Shown: piece by piece, positions 1 through 5,410 of the stretch
Layout of the letters: the number at the start of each line of letters is the position of its first letter
Numbering within the stretch: position 1 is the first letter of the stretch
NCBI GenBank assembly: GCA_023230985.1
Contig: JALNWH010000110.1
Span: 1 to 6,303 of the forward strand
Direction: 5' to 3'
DNA: 6,303 bases
DNA from: Bacillota bacterium
GTDB taxonomy: Bacteria; Bacillota; Clostridia; Lutisporales; Lutisporaceae
Program-made: the position numbers and the translations under genes
The notes under the pieces: generated by a model
What the model was told of the DNA's origin: nothing
The model's database searches: none
Seen by the model: only the letters and a program-made list of their open reading frames with translations

Positions 1-2
1 AG

Positions 3-44
3 TATGGTATGCTCATGAAAAGACGTAAAGGCGATAATGTTTGA
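3..44 (+). CDS. possible 3' end of an upstream gene (partial)
   Basis: The frame opening at base 3 reads YGMLMKRRKGDNV and stops with TGA at 42-44. The stop overlaps the start of the AAGGGAGG ribosome binding site of the SLH protein gene, which is the usual spacing between genes of one operon. Only 13 codons are visible and no family can be recognised. The basic tail could be a cytoplasmic end of a membrane protein, but this is a guess. It could also be a chance open frame in a leader. Confidence 0.3.
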   Translation, partial: YGMLMKRRKGDNV

Positions 45-59
45 AGGGAGGAAAAGAGT

Positions 60-1574
60 ATGAAAAAAAGAAGAATTGCCTTATTCATAATTTTGTCCGT
101 ACTTTTAAGTGCAGTGATAACAACTGCTGCCGAGCCAATGACTGACATAGAGAATAATCCTCACAGGAATGCTATAGAACAAATGGCGGAATTGGGTGTA
201 TTATCCGGTCGGGGAGACGGTCTGTTTTACCCCGATGATAACTTAACCCGGGCGGAGGCCGCAAAGGTGGCAGTTTTCCTTTCCGGATTTGACGAACAGG
301 ATGCGGCGCGGGCAGAGGCTTTGCCCCAAGCCTTTGACGATGTGTATGCAGGTATGGGTAACCACGAATGGGCCCTTGGCTGGATTAACTTGGCAGCAGG
401 GGAAGGCATAATAGGGGGTTACGGGGACGGTAAATACGGGCCCGGCGATAATCTCCAAATGGCTCAGTGGGCGGCCATCCTTATAAGAATACTTGGATAC
501 GAGACCGAAGAACTGGAGTGGCCGACAGGTTATGATCAATTGGCCGGTGAATTAGGTCTTACGGAGGAACTTGAATACGTAAGCGGTTCCTACATAAAAA
601 GGGATCAGATGGCTAAGTTTACTGCGAATGCAGTGTATAATACAGAGCGTCCCGACGGATTGGCGATAATAGACCTTTTGGAAGGCAAGTCGGAGAAAGA
701 GGTGCCGGAAGAGACAGAAGAGCAGAAACTTGAAAGCATAAACATGTCTGTAGTATTTATCCCGCAAATCTTGCCCGAAGGGGGAGGGAAAACCTCCACC
801 ATAACCATTACGGTAACCAATCAAGCCGGAAAGCCGGTAGAGGGTGCCAAGGTTTGGTTCCTTGCAACTGCCTTTGAGGGAACTAAAGTAAGTGATAGAA
901 ATGCACAGCTATCCCATTCCGAAACCACAACCGATGCTTTCGGCAAGACTGTTATAAGCTACACAAGTCTAGTGGCAGATAATAACAAGATAATTGAAAT
1001 AGCTGTGTCCGCAGCCAAAGACTGCATCGATGTAAACAAGCATTACAAAATACTGGCTGCCAACCAGGCTGCTGTGATAAGTGGTGTGGTAAAAGATCCC
1101 TATAACGGTACTCCCAAGGAAGGTGTTTCTATACATGTCAGGAGGGATGGTGTTGACCATAGTTTCGGTATTACAGAAACAGATGACCAGGGCCACTACT
1201 CAATAATAGTGCCCACCGGAACTTATAGTGTGTCTTTTGAAAAGCCTCAAATGCCAATCAGAGATCAAATCACGGTTAAGGCAAACACTCACGGAAAAAC
1301 TTATACAGTAAATAATAACAAGGGCATCCTAAAGGGTGTAATAACCGGGGCATCACCGGGAAATTTGGTGATGGCTTTACCGCCGGACTTTAGCCATAAT
1401 CCCGACGCTTGGACACTACAGGCGGAAATACAAAGCGACGGGTCCTTTACCCTTGCCCTTGCACCTGGTACATATGAATTATTTATTGTTGGAAGCCCCA
1501 ATCCCTCTAAAACAGGAATTACCGTCAAAAGCGGACAGGTAACTGACATCGGAACCGTAAAAGCATGCTGGTGA
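60..1574 (+). CDS. SLH-domain exported surface protein with Ig-like and carboxypeptidase-regulatory-like domains
   Basis: Predicted secreted, cell-wall-anchored protein of 504 residues. The start at 60 is set by AAGGGAGG at 44-51 with an 8-base spacer and by an immediate signal peptide: MKKRR, a hydrophobic core to about residue 21, and probable cleavage near TTAA/EP (residue 24). Three SLH-type units follow at about 29-77, 91-147 and 158-195. Only the first keeps the canonical TRAE motif (63-66); the others read QMAQ (133-136) and KRDQ (180-183). SLH trimers generally bind pyruvylated secondary cell-wall polymer, so binding may rest mainly on unit one. After an acidic linker (about 205-225) comes a Big-1/invasin-like Ig domain (about 227-330; TITVTNQAGKPVEGAKVWF). 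It is followed by two beta domains resembling carboxypeptidase regulatory-like folds (about 338-415, with GTPKEGVSIHV and a GHYSIIVPTGTYSV strand pair, and about 422-500, with GSFTLALAPGTYELFIV). No enzymatic domain is visible; a structural, adhesive or filament role is inferred. The gene is visibly G+C-richer than the rest of the window. Confidence 0.88.
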   Translation: MKKRRIALFIILSVLLSAVITTAAEPMTDIENNPHRNAIEQMAELGVLSGRGDGLFYPDDNLTRAEAAKVAVFLSGFDEQDAARAEALPQAFDDVYAGMGNHEWALGWINLAAGEGIIGGYGDGKYGPGDNLQMAQWAAILIRILGYETEELEWPTGYDQLAGELGLTEELEYVSGSYIKRDQMAKFTANAVYNTERPDGLAIIDLLEGKSEKEVPEETEEQKLESINMSVVFIPQILPEGGGKTSTITITVTNQAGKPVEGAKVWFLATAFEGTKVSDRNAQLSHSETTTDAFGKTVISYTSLVADNNKIIEIAVSAAKDCIDVNKHYKILAANQAAVISGVVKDPYNGTPKEGVSIHVRRDGVDHSFGITETDDQGHYSIIVPTGTYSVSFEKPQMPIRDQITVKANTHGKTYTVNNNKGILKGVITGASPGNLVMALPPDFSHNPDAWTLQAEIQSDGSFTLALAPGTYELFIVGSPNPSKTGITVKSGQVTDIGTVKACW

Positions 1575-1594
1575 TCTTGTTGCAGATATATAGT

Positions 1595-1622
1595 AGCCTA
1601 TCCAGAGTGGTAGGCTCCTTTT
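1595..1622 (+). terminator. intrinsic terminator of the SLH protein gene
   Basis: AGCCTA (1595-1600) pairs with TAGGCT (1611-1616), and CCA/TGG extends the stem inward past a single bulged T at 1601. The result is 9 base pairs around a GAG loop, followed by CCTTTT. It lies 20 bases after the stop codon of the SLH gene. The reading frame of the nucleotidyltransferase remnant begins right at the T-run. Confidence 0.8.
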
Positions 1623-1860
1623 AGAGCGACTAAAGATTTAGATATCGTATTAATTATAGAAGAGTTGGACGATTCTTTCGGGGAAATGCTTTGGAAGTTT
1701 ATAGAATATGGAGAGTATGAGAATAGAGATAGCTGAAGAGATAAAAGAGGATCTTAGTTTATTTATTAGGATGATTGATAAAGATAGGCCGGACTTATGA
1801 AATTTAGGGATCAGAGGGACAAGCTCTTATGATATAATGGAATTGCTTGTAATATATATT
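1623..1860 (+). pseudogene. remnant of an AbiEii-like nucleotidyltransferase, 5'-truncated, middle deleted, frameshifted
   Basis: From 1623 the frame reads RATKDLDIVLIIEELD, then SFGEMLWKFIEYGEYENR, and stops at 1734-1736. The RATKDLDIVL core, followed by an acidic stretch and an FGxxxWxFI segment, is what I know from the AbiEii/AbiGii-toxin-like nucleotidyltransferases, where the paired aspartates bind metal. A second frame from about 1717 reads EEIKEDLSLFIRMIDKDRPDL, a TGA at 1798-1800, then NLGIRG and SYDIMELL. That resembles the helical C-terminal tail of the same family. The upstream glycine/serine catalytic motif and the whole central part are absent, and there is no start codon or ribosome binding site. 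I infer a gene that lost its beginning and its middle and then gained a frameshift and a stop. The family call rests on remembered motifs, and the C-terminal assignment is weaker than the N-terminal one. Confidence 0.55.
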
Positions 1861-1953
1861 TATAGTTACCAAGAGTCTTATAATAATTTGATCTTTGAGA
1901 ATATATGCCATTCTATATTAATTGATTGTAATATCGACAAATTTGAATTTGTA

Positions 1954-1993
1954 GAGCAGACCCGTTTTTATGGAAATGATGGTCTGTTCTTTT
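1954..1993 (+). terminator. hairpin with T-run, possible terminator
   Basis: GAGCAGACC (1954-1962) pairs with GGTCTGTTC (1981-1989) over 9 positions including one G-T pair, with an 18-base loop, and is followed by TTTT (1990-1993). It sits between gene debris and the regulatory promoter, so it could insulate the promoter at 2069 from upstream transcription. The long loop makes termination less certain. Around it (about 1860-2060) I see no convincing gene. Confidence 0.45.
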
Positions 1994-2068
1994 CCATTAC
2001 ATCCCCAATATATTCCAGACTATCCTGGCAAAAGGGTGGTGAATAGATTTTATAAGTATTTTTTACTA

Positions 2069-2097
2069 TTGACACTGTGGTTTATTGTTGATAAACT
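2069..2097 (+). promoter_or_regulatory. sigma-A promoter of the blaI/blaR1-like operon
   Basis: The -35 is TTGACA (2069-2074), a perfect consensus. Exactly 17 bases separate it from a -10 of TAAACT (2092-2097), which matches TATAAT at four of six positions. The -10 lies inside the right arm of the first operator dyad, so a bound repressor would exclude RNA polymerase. Transcription would start at about 2104, giving a short leader to the ATG at 2141. Confidence 0.7.
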
Positions 2098-2125
2098 AGA
2101 GTTATAGTTTACTGTCAATAAACCA
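2078..2125 (+). promoter_or_regulatory. double operator for the BlaI-like repressor
   Basis: Two 17-bp dyads of the form GTTTA-N7-TAAAC are present: GTTTATTGTTGATAAAC (2080-2096) and GTTTACTGTCAATAAAC (2107-2123), with centres 27 bp apart. They are themselves arranged head to head inside a 48-bp interrupted palindrome with perfect outer arms TGGTTTATTG (2078-2087) and CAATAAACCA (2116-2125) and inner arms AAACTA/TAGTTT. The first dyad overlaps the -10 and the second covers the early transcribed region. BlaI/MecI dimers bind dyads of about this size next to their own genes. These lack the classic TACA/TGTA core, so the sequence specificity is probably distinct. Confidence 0.75.
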
Positions 2126-2140
2126 TAGGAGGATTTTAAG

Positions 2141-2506
2141 ATGATAGATTATAAGCTTGGTGAAGTAGAGTCAAAGTTTGCCGATTTAATTTGGGAAAAC
2201 GAACCAATCAGCTCAGGTGAACTTGTAAAACTTGCTGCAGATGATCTGGTTTGGAAAAAGTCTACTACCTATACGGTTCTTCGAAAGCTGTGCGAAAAAG
2301 GGCTTTTCAAAAATGAGAATTCTTCGGTTACTTCCTTAATTTCTAAAGACGAGTATATGGCAATGCAAAGCGAAAGGTTTGTGGAGGAAATATTCTCAGG
2401 TTCACTTCCTAAATTCTTGGCAGCCTTCTCAAAAAGAAAGGATTTATCCCATACAGAAGTTACCAAAATACAAGAACTTATTGATAAATACAAGGAGGGA
2501 AAATAA
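2141..2506 (+). CDS. BlaI/MecI/CopY-family transcriptional repressor
   Basis: Small 121-residue winged-helix repressor, close to the usual family length of 120-130. AGGAGG at 2127-2132 with an 8-base spacer fixes the start. Residues 1-70 form the winged helix; KLGEVESKFADLIWENEPIS is the typical family opening, and KKSTTYTVLRKLCEKGLF (39-56) is the recognition helix and wing entry with the family's TTYTVLRKL core. The C-terminal part (about 70-121), with the FSGSLPKFLAAF segment, is the dimerisation helix pair. In staphylococcal BlaI/MecI, induction cuts an Asn-Phe bond in this region; my alignment by eye places Ala95-Phe96 at the equivalent spot. The gene overlaps the metallopeptidase gene downstream by one base (TAATG) and lies behind a double dyad, so autorepression with release through the partner is expected. 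The regulated targets beyond the operon are unknown. Confidence 0.9.
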   Translation: MIDYKLGEVESKFADLIWENEPISSGELVKLAADDLVWKKSTTYTVLRKLCEKGLFKNENSSVTSLISKDEYMAMQSERFVEEIFSGSLPKFLAAFSKRKDLSHTEVTKIQELIDKYKEGK

Positions 2507-4845
2507 TGCTTGATGATTTGTTTTTATCTGTTCTTAATATGAGCTTTTTCGCAAGCTATGTGATTGTCCTTGTACTGTTAGCAAGGCTTGCTTTGAAAAA
2601 GGCACCTAAGATTTTCTCCTATGCACTGTGGGGTGTGGTACTGTTAAGGCTGCTTTGTCCTTTGTCCTTCGAGAGTGCGTTAAGCCTCATTCCTATAGAC
2701 AAACAACCGATTCCACAAGATATTATATACAGCCAGGCACCGCAGATTAGCACAGGAATGGTGGCTGTTGACAATATAATAAATCCTATTTTGCCTGTCC
2801 CGACAGATATAGGTGCAAGTATTAATCCTATTCAGGTTTGGCTTTTTGTAGGTGAGATTGTATGGATTTTGGGTATTGTTGTGATGGCTGCTTACAGCGT
2901 GATTTCCTATGCAAAGCTAAAAGGCAGTTTAGCCACATCAACTCCGGTAAAAGACAATATCTATCTTGCTGATTATATTTCCACACCCTTTGTACTTGGT
3001 ATGATACGCCCCAAAATTTATATTCCGTCTTCACTTTTAGAAGATGAGCAAGGCTATATCATTTGCCACGAGCTGTGCCATATCAAAAGGCTTGACCATA
3101 TCACAAGGATGCTCGGTTTTCTTGCCTTGTCCGTCCATTGGTTTAACCCTTTGGTATGGATTGCCTTTGTACTTTCGGGTAAGGATATGGAGCTATCTTG
3201 CGATGAAGCGGTGATGAAAAGCATGGATACCGACATCAAAGCAGAATATTCTCAGTCCCTTTTGCGGTTTTCTACCACCAAAAAAATGATCCACGCAACA
3301 CCCCTTGCCTTCGGGGAGGGTGACACAAAGAGCAGAATTAAAAATGTTCTGAATTACAAAAAGCCGAAGTTTTGGATGGTTTTAATCACTGCTTTAATTT
3401 GTGTTGTAGCTGTATTTTGCCTTGTGAGCAACCCCCAAAGCAAGGTGCCGCTCACACTATATGCTTATTCGGAAAATGGTGTGATACCTATGAACTTAGG
3501 CACCTACTCTTGGAATGGTGTTGTTGTTGACGCTATTTCATATATTGAAATGGAGTATGAAAATGAAATTTCATATAACGAGAACAGAGGTCACAGAAAT
3601 GCAAATATATTCTTTAGCACTTCCAATACTCCCTCTGATTTTAATAGCGACAACGCAAGAGGTACTAAAGATTTTAAAGTCGTAGAAATGAAACGCTATG
3701 TCAATGGCAAAGAAGAAATTTTAGAAGACTTTGGGGATAATATGATACAGGTCAGTTTGGAGCAAGATGCTTCATATCTGTATGTTTTTAAAGTACAGTT
3801 TGGCGAAAATCACGCATATTACAGTATTAAAATTAACAATAATGTTAAGGAATCATCAGAACCATTTATTTCAAAAGTAGTTAACGGAACCGTATCTGCG
3901 ACCATTACAAACAAAGATCTCACCGAAGAAATTGTAATGAACAGTTTATTAGTTTCTGCAGCTTGGGAAGGTATTGATATTAACAGTTTAGATAATTATT
4001 ATCATATTCACTATCTTATTTCAGAAGATAGCACAGGGAAAGATTATTATGCCTTTTTGCTTGATGGAAAACCTGTTTTGCAGTTTGGCAACAACGAGCG
4101 ATATATCATATTAGGTGATGAATTGTATAACAAGTTGGAAAGCTCTTTCACACCGCTAACCCACGATCAAGCAGTTATTGAGGCCCTTTCTGATGCAAGT
4201 AATCGCTATTTAGGCGACGAATGTTTTGGAGAAGGACATATTATTTTAGGAACAGAAAAAGATGGAGATACTACAAAAATATATACTTTAACAATGGTTG
4301 GCTACTATGGCTTTGTAAACAATAATTTTGAGAAGGCTTCGGGCACCGGCGTTATTCCTGCTGTTGTCACCCTAAAAAACAACAAGGATGTTACAATAGA
4401 ATATCCTAAAGATGGTAGTTACTATGCTTCATCTATCAAAGAAATGTTTCCTTTAAAATATCATAGCAGAATTTTTGGTGGCAATGACAGTGATAGAAAA
4501 AATTTAAAAGAGCAAGAACGGGTCTATGCAAAAGAATATCTTTCCAAGCTTGGCCGTAAGGCAGACATTGGTGACTATGGTGATTTTGAGCATATTTTAC
4601 TTACTGATTTAGGCGTTTCCGTAGAGGTGTCTAATGGACTTGAAGATTTTTACAAGGTGCATAGTTATTATCCATATTTCATAGGCACGAAAGAAATTAT
4701 AGAAAACAGTGTGCGTATGGTCTATGAAATGAGCTACGATGAAAGCCAAAAAGAGATAAAATTTACAAAATACACTTATGACACCAAAGAAGTTGTAGAG
4801 CAATTTGTATTTAATTCTATTACAGGTGGGAAAATTGCTCAATAA
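2506..4845 (+). CDS. M56-family (BlaR1/MecR1-like) membrane metallopeptidase sensor
   Basis: Integral membrane signal transducer of 779 residues. GGAGGGA at 2494-2500 serves the ATG that overlaps the repressor stop. Membrane helices are visible at about 10-28, 36-55, 108-132 and 287-307. The cytoplasmic zinc protease loop carries HELCH (His188, Glu189, His192), followed by IKRLDH, HWFNPLVW and KDMELSCDEAV (227-236), the conserved M56 series; a glutamate in the last motif is the likely third zinc ligand. Family knowledge: ligand binding outside activates the protease, which leads to cleavage of the BlaI-type repressor. The extracellular part (about 308-779) is larger than the roughly 260-residue penicillin-binding sensor of classical BlaR1 and shows no SxxK/SxN/KTG set. 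It looks beta-rich, with a distinctive stretch at about 555-655 (YYGFVNNNFEKASGTGVIPA) that I recall from clostridial M56 proteins of unknown ligand. No beta-lactamase gene is adjacent. The protease role is confident and the signal is unknown. Confidence 0.88.
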   Translation: MLDDLFLSVLNMSFFASYVIVLVLLARLALKKAPKIFSYALWGVVLLRLLCPLSFESALSLIPIDKQPIPQDIIYSQAPQISTGMVAVDNIINPILPVPTDIGASINPIQVWLFVGEIVWILGIVVMAAYSVISYAKLKGSLATSTPVKDNIYLADYISTPFVLGMIRPKIYIPSSLLEDEQGYIICHELCHIKRLDHITRMLGFLALSVHWFNPLVWIAFVLSGKDMELSCDEAVMKSMDTDIKAEYSQSLLRFSTTKKMIHATPLAFGEGDTKSRIKNVLNYKKPKFWMVLITALICVVAVFCLVSNPQSKVPLTLYAYSENGVIPMNLGTYSWNGVVVDAISYIEMEYENEISYNENRGHRNANIFFSTSNTPSDFNSDNARGTKDFKVVEMKRYVNGKEEILEDFGDNMIQVSLEQDASYLYVFKVQFGENHAYYSIKINNNVKESSEPFISKVVNGTVSATITNKDLTEEIVMNSLLVSAAWEGIDINSLDNYYHIHYLISEDSTGKDYYAFLLDGKPVLQFGNNERYIILGDELYNKLESSFTPLTHDQAVIEALSDASNRYLGDECFGEGHIILGTEKDGDTTKIYTLTMVGYYGFVNNNFEKASGTGVIPAVVTLKNNKDVTIEYPKDGSYYASSIKEMFPLKYHSRIFGGNDSDRKNLKEQERVYAKEYLSKLGRKADIGDYGDFEHILLTDLGVSVEVSNGLEDFYKVHSYYPYFIGTKEIIENSVRMVYEMSYDESQKEIKFTKYTYDTKEVVEQFVFNSITGGKIAQ

Positions 4846-4879
4846 AGCTTAAAAGTGTAAAGCATAAAATCGATAATAT

Positions 4880-4898
4880 GGGATTGACAACCCTTTTT
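4880..4898 (+). terminator. weak intrinsic terminator after the metallopeptidase gene
   Basis: GGG (4880-4882) pairs with CCC (4891-4893), and TT/AA adds two pairs past a bulged A, around a GAC loop. TTTTT follows directly at 4894-4898. The stem is short, but this is the only T-run hairpin close behind the stop at 4845. Confidence 0.35.
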
Positions 4899-4944
4899 AG
4901 ACAAATTCCTACTTAATGCAGTTTAAGCTAGGCACCTAAAATTA

Positions 4945-4957
4945 AATGATAATCATT
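4945..4957. promoter_or_regulatory. Fur-box-like palindrome
   Basis: AATGATAATCATT is a perfect 6-1-6 palindrome identical to the central 13 bases of the 19-bp Fur consensus; the three outer positions on each side do not match. No iron gene follows: the next reading frame is a broken IS21 transposase. In an AT-rich spacer such a match can arise by chance, so this is a candidate site only. Confidence 0.25.
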
Positions 4958-4964
4958 GATGTGG

Positions 4965-4993
4965 TTATAAATTAGATAATTAGAGTGTATAGT
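4965..4993 (+). promoter_or_regulatory. possible promoter upstream of the IS21 fragment
   Basis: TTATAA (4965-4970, four of six to the -35 consensus) and TATAGT (4988-4993, five of six to the -10 consensus) are separated by 17 bases. It is properly placed to transcribe the transposase fragment, but the region is so AT-rich that chance matches are common. Confidence 0.25.
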
Positions 4994-5000
4994 GTAAAAT

Positions 5001-5033
5001 ATAAATACAACGAAATGCAATAAATAAATACAA
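5001..5033 (+). repeat. direct repeat ATAAATACAA, possible IS21 end repeats
   Basis: ATAAATACAA occurs at 5001-5010 and again at 5024-5033, a 23-base period. IS21-family ends contain multiple short repeats thought to bind the transposase, and this pair lies 84 bases before the istA start, where the left end is expected. I could not identify the exact element boundary or a matching right end. Confidence 0.25.
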
Positions 5034-5075
5034 TCGTAGAACTGGAAAAGTCATTGCCAGCATCCCAAAACTAAA

Positions 5076-5108
5076 CTACCCTTTAATTGATGAAGTTAAA
5101 GGGGGTAG
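5076..5108 (+). promoter_or_regulatory. hairpin sequestering the transposase ribosome binding site
   Basis: CTACCCTTTAA (5076-5086) pairs with TTAAAGGGGGTAG (5096-5108), leaving two extra G as a bulge and a 9-base loop. The 3' arm contains AAAGGGGG (5098-5105), the only good ribosome binding site for the ATG at 5117. In several insertion sequences such a hairpin blocks translation of transposase from read-through transcripts; that role here is inferred. Confidence 0.45.
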
Positions 5109-5116
5109 AGAAAGGA

Positions 5117-5410
5117 ATGCTAACAATGACGCAAGTAAAGCGTATCAAAAAAATGTATTACAGTAAAGGGAAAAACATTAAAGACATAACAAAAGCTACA
5201 GGGCACAACTACAGAACAATAATTAAATACTTAGAGAAAGATGACTTCAATAAAACAGCTCCCGTAAAACAAAGGCATACAGCAAAAAGAATATATGAGA
5301 GATTAAAGGAAGAATATCCGGAATTACTAAATGTAAAATATCGAACAATATCAAGCTATGTAAGTCAAAAGAAAAAAGAAATATATCAAGATGAAGAAGG
5401 CTTTTCTTAA
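5117..5410 (+). pseudogene. istA: IS21-family transposase IstA, N-terminal fragment
   Basis: From ATG 5117 the protein begins MLTMTQVKRIKKMYYSKGKN, the standard IstA opening; an upstream TTG (5087) or ATG (5090) in frame would add about ten residues but has no ribosome binding site. Residues to about 45 are the helix-turn-helix (DITKATGHNYRTIIKYLEKDDF) that binds the IS ends. Next comes KQRHTAKRIYERLKEEYPEL and YRTISSYVSQKKKEIYQDEEGF, also typical. Full IstA has about 30 residues between the EKDDF and KQRHTAK segments (PSKLDPYKPIID-like); here only NKTAPV joins them, so an internal in-frame loss is likely. The fragment ends at EEGFS, just where the normal protein continues into LPLEH and the DDE catalytic domain. 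No DDE domain and no istB remain, so it cannot transpose. The 3' end overlaps the next frame by 20 bases. Confidence 0.8.

Noticed and set aside
243..539. Minus-strand open frames inside the SLH and metallopeptidase genes
   Set aside because: They lie antisense to clearly coding genes, lack ribosome binding sites and show no family motifs.
1837..2046. 69-codon open frame on the + strand
   Set aside because: It begins inside the tail of the nucleotidyltransferase remnant, has no ribosome binding site, runs through the 1954-1993 hairpin and resembles no protein I know.
1994..2052. Minus-strand peptide HHPFARIVWNILGM ending in a stop
   Set aside because: It looks protein-like, but only about 20 codons are open, there is no start, and I cannot place it in any family.
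3271..3282. STTK (residues 256-259) of the metallopeptidase as an active-site SxxK
   Set aside because: It lies before the last membrane helix, on the cytoplasmic side with the zinc protease, where no beta-lactam sensor would be.
4030..4041. STGK (residues 509-512) in the sensor as a penicillin-binding SxxK serine
   Set aside because: It lies in a predicted loop (EDSTGKDYY) between beta strands with no SxN or KTG partner motifs, so it does not look like an acylation site.
4884..4889. TTGACA as a -35 element
   Set aside because: No acceptable -10 lies 16-18 bases downstream, and the bases are part of the small terminator-like hairpin.
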